Source: Spongilla lacustris
Taxonomy: Eukaryota; Porifera; Demospongiae; Spongillida; Spongillidae
Assembly (NCBI GenBank): GCA_949361645.1
Contig: OX442427.1
Span: forward strand, 4,158,016 to 4,222,015
Length of the DNA: 64,000 bases
Direction of reading: 5' to 3'
Shown here: positions 44,447 to 55,548 of the stretch, piece by piece
How positions within the stretch are numbered: the stretch's first letter is position 1
How the letters are laid out: each line of letters opens with the position of its first letter
Notes under the pieces: generated by a model
What the model was told of the DNA's origin: nothing
What the model saw: the letters and a program-made list of their open reading frames with translations, nothing else
Database searches by the model: none
Translations under genes and position numbers: made by a program

Positions 44447-44887
44447 TTACACATTACTTGTGATTCGAAAACGCAGCAAATCTGCCAGTCGTTGCTGCAA
44501 CTGACTCCGTTGTGTTTGCAATTGATTCTGTTGTGCTTCCAATTGACTCTGTTGTGTTTGCAATTGACTCTGTTGTGTTTGCAATTCAACCAGTTGTGAC
44601 TGCGTATTTAACAGCTGTTGCTGCAAGTTACATCGTATCTCTGAGTCACAAGATTCCAATTTTTCTTCCAACTTTTTCTCCTTTTCTTCCAACTTTTTCT
44701 TCTCTTCTACCAACTCTCTCTTCTCTTCTTCCAACTTTTTCTCCTTTTCTTCCAACTTTTTCTTCTCTTCTACCAACTCTCTCTTCTCTTCTTCCAACTT
44801 TTTCTCTTCCAACTTGATCTCTTCCAACTTTTGCTTTTCTTCTTCCAACCTTTTCTCTTCCATCTTTTTCTCCATTTCTTTCAACTC
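44447..44887 (-). CDS. Coiled-coil exon, glutamate/lysine then glutamine heptads
   Basis: About 146 codons. The first half is a highly charged coiled coil with a 21-residue internal repeat (ELVEEKKKLEEKEKKLEE occurs twice). After SCDSEIRCNLQQQLL the second half is Gln-rich with seven-residue repeats (LQTQQSQ). A plausible splice acceptor (ttgttgcag) lies just upstream at 44888-44896, so this may be an internal or last exon, ending at a stop after RFRITSNV. No specific family is recognised, since low-complexity coiled coils match many proteins. The polypyrimidine plus strand gives a spurious antisense frame. Confidence 0.4.
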   Translation of the reverse strand, partial: ELKEMEKKMEEKRLEEEKQKLEEIKLEEKKLEEEKRELVEEKKKLEEKEKKLEEEKRELVEEKKKLEEKEKKLEEKLESCDSEIRCNLQQQLLNTQSQLVELQTQQSQLQTQQSQLEAQQNQLQTQRSQLQQRLADLLRFRITSNV

Positions 44888-44914
44888 TGCAACAATGCAT
44901 CATACATGTACAGC

Positions 44915-45115
44915 TTAAGGGATGAGAATGGGTAAGGTTCCCAAACTATACGACACTGTCCGGCGTTCAGTGCAATGGATGCCCATGCACAACACAATAG
45001 CTTCATTGATTGGTGAGTTACATTTGCAGTATTCAGACTCAGACCCACTGTTGTACGCAACATACATTAGCTTCCCGTACGCTAGGCATAGTGAGCAGTA
45101 CATTCTTAAGTCCAC
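44915..45115 (-). CDS. Small cysteine-containing frame upstream of the coiled coil
   Basis: 66 codons beginning MDLRMYCSLCLAYGKLMYVA, with further cysteines (YCKC, CMGIHC). Its position just upstream of the coiled-coil exon and on the same strand would suit a first exon, but no convincing donor links the two. Unrecognised, and it may be chance. Confidence 0.15.
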   Translation of the reverse strand: MDLRMYCSLCLAYGKLMYVAYNSGSESEYCKCNSPINEAIVLCMGIHCTERRTVSYSLGTLPILIP

Positions 45116-45582
45116 ATGATTATATAAATACAGATAGCACCATCAATCTATTACCCAGTAACTTTTTTTTGCTAGACAAATAAAATATTCAAATGGCAAG
45201 TTTTATTTTGATTCTCAGTATGTTGTATGTTCTCTCAAATACAAACAAGAAAATGAATTGGTCAACAGTTCAAAAAAAAGCCCAAGATCAGAGTTATCTC
45301 TAAGCGCGCTAGCTGACCAACGTAGTACACTCCCTTCCCTTACACAACTAGTCTTGAGTACGAGACTACCACACAAACCACAAAGGCCAAACGGGGTTAT
45401 ACTGCAGATTGGATACCCCCCACCGCAATTAGTGCAAACGGTATTAATTCGCACGTATTTAGAACTAATCAACGCGTAATTCACGCTAAGAAATGAAGCC
45501 GTACAACGTCTCCCATGAGTAGTCAGATGTTTAATTATAGAATCCAGCTTACACATAACATATTAATACTATACTTCTAGAC

Positions 45583-46561
45583 CTATACAAGGTATTGTTC
45601 AGCGATGTGTTTCAATATGTTAGAAAATGCTAGAGGGCCCCCAAAGCGTTTCCTCCACATAAATTCAGGTAGGTAAGTCTCGAATAACTGGGAGTGCATT
45701 GTCTTCTCCTCCCTCAACATTCTCTTACAACAGCTCCACATCCCTTCAACACCTTGGGTATGTGCACCTGTTGTAGGGTCCACAAAGTGGAGTGAATGGT
45801 TAACAGTATTATGAACCAAACCAGTTGCTGCATTTAGGCTCTGGTACGAGCTCCACTCATCACTATACACAATGCTGCCCGGTCTAATATGTTGCTGTAT
45901 AATGGGTACAAGTGTGGCAGCATCTCTATGTTCCAAAGCATTCACCAGTCGTCCTCTCCATCCTCTCCATCCCTCCAAATACCCAATGACCATCAACAAC
46001 CCTCCCTCGATTATACTTCCTCTTCCCAAACTTGCTCTCATCTATTTCAACCTCCACACCCTGACCTCCTATCACAGCAGGGTGACTGACAAAATACTGG
46101 GCACACACATCTCGAATAAAATTGTACCAGTCGACAGCAGTATGCCAAGCAACCTACATGGAGAAATACATGTATTCCATCAGTTGTTTTGTACAAAGGC
46201 TATAACTTACATCCACTTCTGTCATCATTTTACCCACAGGAGTCTTAGTGGACCAGAGGTGGATCATCAACAGGATTTGTGATATAAGAAGGTGGCTGCC
46301 TTCAAAAAATGTCCCCGGTCGCAGGGCCACCTCCTTTCTACATCCCTTTCTGGGGCATCTCCACCCCATATCCTCAGGGTTAACGCCCTTTCTCTTTACA
46401 AGACGCATGTCTGTTCCACACTTTGGACACATCTTGCTGTCAGAGAGTAGCTTGTGCCGCTGACACCAATGTACTGCAGCCTCCCCATCAGGCAGTGCCA
46501 AGCTCAGTTCCCTGTAACTCATCCCACCAACAGTCCATTGGGGCAATTGCGCTTGAGCCAT
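45583..46561 (-). pseudogene. Merlin transposase, two exons, one frame change
   Basis: Exon 1 (46561-46211, 117 codons, MAQAQLPQWTVGG) encodes a zinc ribbon: CPKCGTDM and CPRKGC. A 57-base intron (46210-46154, GTAAGT to tgtag) keeps phase 0. Exon 2 starts VAWHTAVDWYNFIRDVCAQY and shows the DDE core: VEIDESKFGKRKYNRGR, IVYSDEWSSYQSL and QGVEGMWSCCK, with TVNHSLHFVDPTTGAHT between. These match the ISXO2-like transposase domain of Merlin elements. A frame change near 45.94 kb between the first and second aspartate regions breaks the protein. Otherwise it is complete, to HIAEQYLV at 45583. Confidence 0.88.
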
Positions 46562-46729
46562 CCTTAATCAATTATTACTCACTATGTATTCTACCTTTCA
46601 TTCCACCTTTTTATACCCTCGATTACCCGCCAACCAGAGCTAGTTACCGTATTGTATTTTATGAAATTCTGACTACTCATGAGAGACGTTGAAGGGCTTC
46701 ATTTCTTAGCGTGAATTACGCGTTGATTA

Positions 46730-47885
46730 GGGTCAATTAAGTAGTGTTCGCCACTCGCGAGTACCGATATCGGTATTCTTACATATTAAAAAAAAAGGAC
46801 GGGTAGTGCTTCAAACATACTTGATTTCAAGAGATCCTCAGTCCTTATTCTACACTATTATCGCTTTGTTTCTCCAAAAAAGTGTTCCAAACAAAATAAA
46901 ACAGTGGTTTTATCCAATTAAGCGTATTTCAGGTATAATCGCCACCCCTGTTGGGCTTTCGCCACGTCGATTTTGGAGTGTTCGCCACCCCCTGTATTTC
47001 GTTGTTGCGAAGTGTAACAAAAGTAGTTTTTACATAGGACGTCGCTAAAACAAGTAAGCTTGTTCACTGTAGCCCTTTAAACGCCCTGGGAGTCTTTCTT
47101 TGCGATGCTGTATTTTTTTGTGGATAGAACGGCTTCCATTTGTACATCCGTGGCTTGCAGTTAGTTAAAACATACAGATCCAAGGGCTCGAGTTGGCTCA
47201 AGCAACTGAACTGAGTTTAATTAGAAGGCCAGAAACAAAAAGAAACCATTTGAAGCATGAAGTGTCAGGAAAAAAATATATTTATGCACATCCCATTCTG
47301 TGTGTATGGGAAAGAAGGCCACGCCCCCATGGCGAACACTCCTTCCCAACATGAACAGCTTACAGTACTTATATATAATTGGTAGCAAACATTTATAGGC
47401 CTAATGGTAGCTATTTTGACTATTCTCACTTCGTCATTTCAGAAAGTTTGAGTAGTCGCCAGGGGTGGCGACTACTGCTTAATAGCGTAATTTACGATTG
47501 GAGTCTCCGCCACCCACCCTAATTCCCAAGCTAGTAAGTTTCATAACAAATAGAACTACATATATTGTACAGAAATCACCACTCTTCTCTAATAACAAGA
47601 TTTTAAACAGATCATGACTACGTATTTTACGGACAGCGACTTGCACCAGGTAAACACACTTCCAATTGCGCGTTGTTTACCGCACCAGGTAGCTTAGTTT
47701 TTGATTTTTTTTTGTAAGAACCGAAATAACTAATAGAGCTTCAATTGTGGGCCGTAAACACAGACTCCGTGTACTAATGTTTCCATATTTTGCTGCGATA
47801 TAGAAACGTCAGGTAAGCCCTAGCGCCGCGTTTGAAGTTAAGGGTGGCGAACACTCCCCCCTGGCGAAATTACCTTAATTTACCC
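46730..47885. mobile_element. 1.16-kb TA-flanked element inside the Merlin right repeat
   Basis: The ends are GGGTCAATTAAG and CTTAATTTACCC, with TA on both sides (46728-46729, 47886-47887). The left Merlin repeat supplies the uninterrupted target. Subterminal DNA repeats the motif gttcgccac / gtggcga many times in both orientations (46748, 46980, 47330, 47455-47470, 47845). No transposase is visible, so it is non-autonomous. TA duplication is compatible with Tc1/mariner-like mobilisation. Confidence 0.85.
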
Positions 47886-47975
47886 TAGTTCTAAATACGT
47901 GCCAATTAATAGTTGTCCCGTATGCAGTTAAGTGCGAGGGGGGTATCCAACCTGCAGTATAACCGCCAGCCAAAC

Positions 47976-48640
47976 GGTAGCGAGCAGGACAATCAAGTCC
48001 TAGATTAAGGCAGGCAAGCTAAGTAAACAACACAGAGGCTACCCTGCGTACAGTAGTACAGTCCCGTAGTCATCGATAGTATCTATGCCGCAGCTAGCTT
48101 GCGTAGCAAATAAATTAGATAAGCAGGCTAGCGTTCTTAATTTTGAACGACAATAGCACTATACGGCGCCTAAATCACATGCAAGTAGTAGTACGTACAA
48201 ACACATGCAAGCGCACTTTAACAAGCAAACACGACCGAGATTCTAACCTCACCTCAACAAATTTCAAAAATAGGTTTAACCCTTGTGCTGTACTTTGAGT
48301 TATTTGAACAAACAGATCAACCTCCATAGTCACCAAACATGCATGAGGAACCCACATAACCAGCTTCCAACCCCCCAAACATCCGCACGTTCTAAATAAT
48401 GCCTCATAGGAGCCTCACCTTGGACAGTAGTAATGGTATCACAAGCTGAATGTTAGTAACACTGACACGTACACACACACTTGCAATAGATAGGGGCACG
48501 TGATCCTAGATCACGTGTCTACACAACCAAATCGCTACTAACTGTAACAGATCTGGTTGGCATATCATTCTGTAACAGATGCGTTGTACATTCGTCCTAC
48601 ATATTATTTTCCTGTTACAATTTGATGTAACATAATGCTA
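47976..48640. other. Gene-free stretch with an E-box palindrome
   Basis: No gene is supported. At 48498-48518 cacgtgatc and gatcacgtg form a short inverted pair around cta. From 48540 phrases such as ctgtaacagatc, tgtaacag and cctgttac recur. Confidence 0.4.
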
Positions 48641-48782
48641 CATTATGTTGAGTATTGTTACAGAATGTAAAGAAAATGTGTTACAACTACTTCAAACAAT
48701 CAGTTACAGATTATTCCGAATATATGTTACGGTTTGATGCCAGCAAATTACGATATTTCACTTCAATTATACGCGTTTACCT

Positions 48783-49222
48783 TTTGTACGATGCACGTGA
48801 TATGGCTAAGTTTACTCAGTTGCAAGGTGGCATGGAGATCCTGGTTGCTCTCACGCTCTTTGCACGCCCCCTAGTTTGGATCCTTTGCTACACGGCTGAG
48901 AAGCAGGAACACACCACTGGCTGACAAGGCTGTACGCTACGCACCGCCGAGAAGGCTGAATACTACAAACCGCGCTGAGAAGGCACGCTACACACCTGTG
49001 AACCGAAATCTGAACGCGCACAACTAAACGCTACACACCTGCGAGAAGGCTGAACACGAACAGCGCTACACACATGTGAGTAAGCTGAACGTGTCTCGTA
49101 CCCAGACCCTGATTTCTCACAGCTAATGTTGGGTTATCTTTTTTACGATGCACGTGATATGGCTACGTTTACTCAGTTGCAAGGTGGCATGGAGATCCTG
49201 GTTGCTCTCACGCTCTTTGCAC
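48783..49222. repeat. Direct duplication flanking a degenerate array
   Basis: An 80-base segment (tacgatgcacgtgatatggc to ctctcacgctctttgcac) occurs at 48789-48868 and 49142-49221 with very few differences. Between them lies a degenerate array of ggctgaacgctacacacc-like units. The first copy is inside a short frame (48655-48924) that has no recognisable product. Confidence 0.85.
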
Positions 49223-49234
49223 ATCACCAAGGCT

Positions 49235-49332
49235 GACGAGTGAGAAGGCTGAACGCTACACACGAGTGAGAAGGCTGAACGCTGCACACGAGTGAGAAGG
49301 CTGAACGCTACACACGAGTGAGAAGGCACCAT
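49235..49332. repeat. 26-bp minisatellite
   Basis: Three and a half near-identical copies of gagtgagaaggctgaacgct followed by acacac. It is the homogenised form of the degenerate array at 48895-49100. Confidence 0.85.
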
Positions 49333-50700
49333 TGGCTGCTGTTGTGCATTGATGTGTTGGCGTTTTGACCTAGGTACTGCAGTGGCTCAATATCCTGTGC
49401 AGTAGATGTACGTAAGTTATTTCATTTTGTGCATGTCTAATCTACCGATTTTACTTAACACTTTCTTAGTGGGATGTTTCATGGAAAAATATTTTTAAGA
49501 CTGTCACATTTACACGGTGACCTTGTGAAGGGAATGGTCGTGATGTTTTGTCACAAGGTATGTGAAGTATGTAAAAGATACGCATGAGATACTTCACCTT
49601 CATTGATAGGGCAACTCACAAGATGTGCAGGACTAAATGTACTTGCCAAACAATGGTGACTAATGAATGGTATGGTGCATCTAATTGTTTGATAATGGTA
49701 ATAACTTTTTTAAAAATAGATGTTCTGCGGACTGTCGTTAACTTCAAGTTCTATCCTTTGATGTTGAAAAATATGACAAGATACGCCATCTACCAGCAAG
49801 GCATACACAAAGGTAATTTTATTAATGGGAGGGACCAAATATTAATGTTTCTTTTGTATCATTTTTTTGTCAAGTTTACCCCCTCGTGCTACATTATGGA
49901 ATACCAACAAAGGATGAAAATGGAGGCAATAGTCTGATGACTCATCCACGGAGACATGCATGGTATGAGAATGGGTCACACAAGTGCAACAAGTGATATT
50001 TAATTGTATCTCATGATGCTTTGCTAGTGAATGTTGGGGTTCTATCATATTGAGTGGACTTAAGTTCAGCTTATGATCAGGTGAGCTCAAACACATGTAA
50101 GTGTATATATGTTATTTTGGTTTTCAAATGTTCAGTGAGTTGGTGGCAGTATTCAAGTCCTCAGCTGGTGATGGATAGCTGGTGGTGTTCTAAAAGGCAT
50201 CCGTTCAATGTACATATACAGCTGCCCATCTTGATGTCGTCTTGCAACTTCCAAAGACCGCATCGTGCACATCCATGAAAGAGACAGCAGTAACTTCACA
50301 AGACAATTGGAAGTGAAGATATTTCATCCGACACTTGGACACTATGTACTTTTTATGTATTTTGTGTATACAATGCAATATAAAATTATATGCCTTATAA
50401 GGAATAAGAGTCCATGGTACGGATATAGTAGCATATATGTTCATCTTTTTGTTACATTTTGTTGGTACATTCTTCTACATATTCCTGCCGTACGTACACG
50501 TACCAGATTGTATTTACAGATATGACAGACATATATGGCAACATGTATGTATCATAAATGTGTCATGTCTGGTACATAAATCCGGAATTGTCTGTGTAGA
50601 TGAACTAGAACTTCGAGTGTACAGTTGTTGGTGGTGCGTTGTTACTCTTATTAAACACTATGTACTAGTATTTCTGTGTGATCATTGTGTCAGAAGTGGG
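49333..50700. other. Gene-free stretch
   Basis: Several short frames exist (for example 49584-49937) but none has a recognisable domain or convincing composition. No repeat array or RNA gene was seen. Confidence 0.45.
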
Positions 50701-50706
50701 ACGAAA

Positions 50707-51003
50707 ATGGAGCGTTTAAAACCACCGAACGAAATGGACTTCTCTACAACGGACGGCATCTCGATAGCAGAAAAACGGCGTCGATTATGGGGGGTGATCA
50801 CTGCCATAATTCGACACGCGCTCGCTTTTCGTATTCGGGTCGCGCCATCTCGTATTCGGGTCGCGCCATCTCGTATTCGGGTCGCGCCATCTCGTATTCG
50901 GGTCGTGCCGTCTTGTATTCGGGTCGTGCCATCTCGTATTCGGGTCGTGCCGTCTCGTATTTGGGTGGTGCCATCTCGTTACAGCTCCGTAACAGTACGT
51001 TAG
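50707..51003 (+). CDS. Gag-like N-terminal fragment fused to a CpG-rich minisatellite
   Basis: The segment MERLKPPNEMDFSTTDGISI followed by AEKRRRLW resembles the start of gag-like proteins of invertebrate gypsy elements (xxLxPPxxMDF...W), weakly. It runs directly into a 21-bp repeat translated as RIRVAPS units and ends at 51003. No other gypsy domain is nearby, so it would be a short fragment. Alternative: a chance frame kept open by the repeat. Confidence 0.25.
   Translation: MERLKPPNEMDFSTTDGISIAEKRRRLWGVITAIIRHALAFRIRVAPSRIRVAPSRIRVAPSRIRVVPSCIRVVPSRIRVVPSRIWVVPSRYSSVTVR
50830..50976. repeat. 21-bp CpG-rich minisatellite, seven copies
   Basis: Seven copies of cgtattcgggtcgcgccatc(t) with scattered transitions (cg to tg). 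It is unusually CpG-rich for this AT-rich region. The inverted phrases cgttacagctccgtaacag follow at 50978-51040. Confidence 0.92.
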
Positions 51004-51050
51004 GTAAGAACGTTCTGTTACAGCTCCGTTACAGACATGACATCACTTAG

Positions 51051-51535
51051 CCGTTTATTGTCGTGATTGCATAATACCATTGCCATCGTTCCGTACCAGG
51101 CTACGGTTTGGATCCAGGGAATTTGTTTTGCTTGTATAGTATACATTAAATCAGCCGAGTGCCGGCAGTACGCTCAGCTCCTTCCTCTCCGTGCATCTTC
51201 TAATTGGACAGTACGTAGGAACGGTACGTTCTGACCATGCAAGTCACATGCATATGACGACGATCTGTATAACTCAGCTCGTTTACCAATGGAAACAGTT
51301 ACAGACATCAATGGTGTTCAGTTGGTAACTGTGTAGATATATTCATGCAGAGATCTAATACATCTGGAGATGTCTAGGTTGTCCGTGTGTCAGTGAACAC
51401 ACAGTGCTGGCTAACAGTAGAAGGAGCTGCAAGGGGAAAATGAGATCATGATAAAAGCTTGTAATAACCATCTTATACAAGATTGCCCCCTGCCATTGTC
51501 CCCTCTCCTCCCCAGACCTACTCAGATGTGTTAAA
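51051..51535. other. Gene-free stretch
   Basis: No supported feature. Confidence 0.4.
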
Positions 51536-52255
51536 CCTTAAATCCCCAGGTCCAAGTCCCTACGCATAGGACCAATATTTGAAAATTCTGCAGGTGTTTG
51601 GCATCCAATTCTGTACTGTTGTTTGATGTGTCTATCGCGCTAAATTTCAAATCTAATTTTTAAACCACACGCTTGGTTACATGATGTAAAAAAAATGCAT
51701 GTGGTTCTTAAAAATGCATTGGAGAATTAAATTCTCACAGAAAAAAGAAAATGTACAACAAGTATAACTTTTTTTGAATGTTTTTTGAAGCATGATGTGT
51801 GTGCTACTTAAAACAGTCTATGGCAGTGATTGGTTTTGCCATATTTACCAAAAACGCACTGTACGTTTTCAAGATTTTGTCCATTCTATTTGCTATTCCA
51901 GCAACAAGCGATTGACAAATACCTATCCTTCATACGTTTGTCGAGCTAGCAAATTCCAAATCTACAATCTACATTTTTATTTGCTTAGTGCTGTTTTCCA
52001 TTAACATGTTATTCTGCTCTTTGTAACATTATGTGTTGGTACTTGAAGTTGGTTTGCGATTTACCAAAAATGCATCTTTTAGCAATGCACTATTGACTGT
52101 AGTTGAATCTGAATTGCAAGGAAGCACCAGTATTTTCTGAATTGATAACCGTTTCTACAATACAATGAGATTTTGATTTGTTCTCTGCTCATGTGAGTTT
52201 GCTAAAAATTAAATTTTACTTGTGTCCTAAGCGTAGGACAACGGGGGATTAAAGG
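51536..52255. mobile_element. 0.72-kb element with CCTTAAATCCCC-type ends
   Basis: The left end CCTTAAATCCCC and right end GGGGGATTAAAGG are inverted. Just inside each, ccctacgcataggac and gtcctaagcgtagga form a second inverted pair. TAAA flanks both sides (51532-51535, 52256-52259), fitting a 4-bp duplication. Non-coding and AT-rich inside. A related right end may be present at 57458-57507. Confidence 0.65.
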
Positions 52256-52259
52256 TAAA

Positions 52260-53400
52260 ATTAATTGGTGGAATATCGCAGTACAATGCACTGCAAAGCT
52301 AGTGCTAGTATGAGGCTGCATAAACCAACTATCACATTAAAACTTTGTGTGGGAGGGCATATCCCCTCCCCTCTGCCTTGAAACTGTCCTAATTGAAATC
52401 CTAGATTTTTTTCCTCATGAATTGCAAGTAGGTTTTGTAGACATAGAAATAAATACACCCCTGTTCCACAGAAAAAAGAGTTTACAAGCCCACAGCCTAC
52501 TCAATCTGGCAAGGACATGCTGCAAACCTACTTGTGTGTTTGGGGTTGGTGGAACCAATGCTGCTTGCAGCTACAGTATCTGGCTACCACGGTAACTGGG
52601 GGATGCAGGAACAGCAACTGTTGCCACAGCAGAGTAGTTACCACCTCCACTTGATCTATCCACTGTGAACACCAGGATGATCCCACTAGGTTCCCACAGC
52701 ACCACTAGACATCCTCACTGATATATATGATTATGCATTGATGCAGCATAAAAACCATCTCTGTGCTGAAGGAAGACGGGAGAATAGGTGATATAATAAT
52801 ACTTGCATATGCGTCTACAATACAACCCACACTACAATAGTACCGTCCAATCCTTTATATTAATCTGCATGCATGCTATACTGTACTATGGGTATTATTT
52901 GTTTGCACACCCTTACCCAATCAATGATTTTACACCATCCCCACAATGTACACAGTACACAGAAAACCATCCTCATATCCACCTTTATTGGTAGCCATTG
53001 GTGCACAATGAATGTGCTCAAGATGCCCAGCAGGTCACAACATACAATGTTATAGGTGGACTCAATTCCCTACACCAACACTGCTTGTGCGGGAGAGGAG
53101 GGGGTGAATAAGATGACATCACACAAGAGATTGCATACATTGTATGCTTCTACTCTGTCACACATGCACCATATACAAGGTTCATAACACAGCTTCCCCA
53201 CACTGAACACCTGCTATCCTCATATCCATAGTCTGGCACACAAAAATTGTACCATGCAGGTGGTACATTTTTTGGTAGCCTAAATTACACTACTTGGTAC
53301 AAACAAAACATTTACCAGGTTTGCCCACAGCAGTGGATATGTGGTTTGTATATACAATACAGTGTTATGGTCATATTGGTTTGCCTATAAGGTACACACC
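52260..53400. repeat. Diverged dispersed repeat, related to 58.8-59.3 kb
   Basis: Phrases such as accatcctcatatccac, cagcttccccacactgaaca, ggtggactcaattccctaca and aagatgacatcac recur here and at about 58810-59270 with a spacing of roughly 240-280 bases. The family is old and non-coding. The remaining sequence shows no gene. Confidence 0.6.
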
Positions 53401-55031
53401 CATTTTGAAAGGGCCTACATGATCAAATTCGTGCATTGTTCTATTACTGAAACTTCTTTAGCAACCTCAGTCATAATATACTTCAACCTCCAATCGCCCT
53501 AGGACTAACTAAGGTGCTGAAAAAAACAAATGGCTGCTTTTAAAACTCTAACAATGTTTCGTCTTATTTAGTATTTAGTGCATGCTACTTGGTTTTCCAT
53601 TATCTTTCATCTTGTGTTACAAGATGAAAGCATACAAACATTGCACATCCATCAATTTGTGGGCATTACAGCGAAAATGGGAAACAACTTCATCGTTGGT
53701 GATGCTGTTGTAGGAAAGATTTAAAATGAAATAAAAAGAATCAGAATTGTTCTAGAAGTGTTGCACAGGTCATCGGAGCAGGTCACCAGTGTCAGAATCG
53801 CATAAAGTGGTCGGATGGCACAACCACGGATGAAACAGTTCGGGGCATTGATAAAGAAGGCTTAGTTAGAGTGATGTGACGTACAGAAAGCGGAAGTGTT
53901 GCAATCTTGATGAGGATGCCGAAGGCCTCTTTTAGTCATTTGGAAAATGAAACTACCCTCAGCAGTGACAAGGAGCCGGTGATACAAGCAATCAAAGAGA
54001 ACAAGTTTGTGACTGGGGGGCAGGTCCAATGAAATTACTTCCTTAATTACTTTAGTGGTAGTGCAGAACACGTAGAGGGGTCAATCTTAACCAATCCATC
54101 ACACATGTGTCTGAGTTTCAGAAACAAAATACTAAACATACTAACATATGTAAGGATATAAATTATTAACTCTTGACCTCAATAATTTCATGCTTTATGA
54201 GTTGACCACAATTCTAACCACTTATGTAAACAAGACTATTATCTTTTTCTACATAAGTGCCTTTTTTTTTATTTACATGCACAGCTGGCATCTATAGCTA
54301 CCTTCCTATCTTTCAAATTCAGCTTAGGAACAGATAAATACGTGCCAATATCAATTTGAAGCCTAGATTTTACTACCAATTATAAATGGACACTTTTTTC
54401 TCATTTTTTCTTGAAGCAATATTAAGTACCTAGTCTTGGTGTCCTATGTTCAAGATTGCTATATGTAATGCCAAGGTGCTATTGAACTGCATTGCGCTGA
54501 AGTACAACTCTTAAGAATCCTTACAAAGGCTATTATTAACCTCAATGCCTCAATTCCTTTAGTGCTCGTAAAATAAGATAAAATAAAATAATTCTTGGCT
54601 TGCATGTGATGCAATGACGTGGGGGGGGGCACCTTACGATTAACATAGCACTATTTTGGATCCTTGCATGTTGTACATGTCAATAGTGCCTTTTCCTCGG
54701 TGAAAACACTAGAGGCTCTAAACAGCCATGGAGCAACTTAAGGTTTCCCTAAGCATTTATTAACCATGTGGGCTACAGGAGAGTCTGAGGATATGAATTG
54801 GTGATCACATTCTGCTTGAGGCAACAACTGTCCATACAGGCCAAGAAGAACCTCAAATTCATCATATCAAACTGCGGCTCCACAGCCAAGCATTCACCCA
54901 TGTCACCATAAGAGGTAGCATGTCAAACGACCGCACATGATTGTGAAAACGTTAGTGTAGTCGATATTGCACCAAGGTTCGCTGGCAATGGAATGTGACA
55001 TGGTACACTGACTGTTGGTGGTATCACATGT
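53401..55031. other. Gene-free stretch
   Basis: No supported gene. Part of 54780-55031 may belong to the decayed transposase at 55032-55271, but I cannot read a consistent frame. A G run lies at about 54620-54629. Confidence 0.4.
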
Positions 55032-55271
55032 TTGGAACCATTTTTTGGGATCTGCACTGTTGATGCCTATATGGCCTACAAATATGAGTCTGAGCAGGCT
55101 TTTTCAGATCCCAAAGATGTTGACAGCTTTATTGCATTCATTGGCAAACTGGGTCACCAGCTGATTTTTAATGAATATCTAGAAGATGGGCGAACAGTTT
55201 GCCGACATTCAAATGAAGAGGAAGTCATTGAGGAGGCAACTATAATTCTATTTCTAGATGTACATGTATGA
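55032..55271 (+). pseudogene. Possible transposase C-terminal scrap (piggyBac/IS4-like)
   Basis: 79 codons. FFGICTVDAYMAYKYESEQA followed by DSFIAFIGKLGHQLIFNEYL resembles the end of DDE transposases in which a hydrophobic NAY/DAY helix precedes a terminal helix (piggyBac- or IS4-like families). The frame probably extends a little upstream of the ATG. No catalytic residues are visible and no inverted ends were found. Confidence in the family is low. Confidence 0.3.
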
Positions 55272-55548
55272 ATTTGTATTATTTTTTTCTCTGCATTTTA
55301 GGCCTATGACGGTCACACTACTCACCACTAATTATGTACAACCAATGTATCAGATGAAAACTGAATCAACACCTTATGTGCAATGAAAGTGCACAGCATG
55401 CCATTCGAAATGCTCCTACTGTTGTTGGTTGCAGTAATATTGCTGCAAACACAATAATGGTATTCAATTATCCGTGATGAGAAAGGGTTAACCAATTCAA
55501 AGTATGTATGTGTAATTACTATTTTATATCCATTTCAACACTTTATAA

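Larger units (their letters stand above)
45390..47975 (-). mobile_element. Merlin (IS1016/ISXO2-type) transposon with an insertion in its right end
   Basis: A transposase with Merlin features lies between inverted repeats. Left repeat: about 45390-45527 (gttatactgcagattggata, cacgtatttagaac, aatcaacgcgtaattcacgc). Right repeat: 46670-46729 continuing at 47888-47975, split by a TA-flanked insertion. Joining the two right pieces recreates cgcgttgattagttctaaat, identical to the left end read in reverse. The outer limits are uncertain because the match fades beyond gggttat, and no 8-9 bp target duplication, usual for Merlin, could be identified. Confidence 0.8.

Noticed and set aside
44512..44817. 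101-codon plus frame (LPTFSSLLPT repeats)
   Set aside because: Antisense shadow of the coiled-coil exon.
53862..54071. 69-codon minus frame and nearby plus-strand shards
   Set aside because: No consistent frame or motif, too short to assign.
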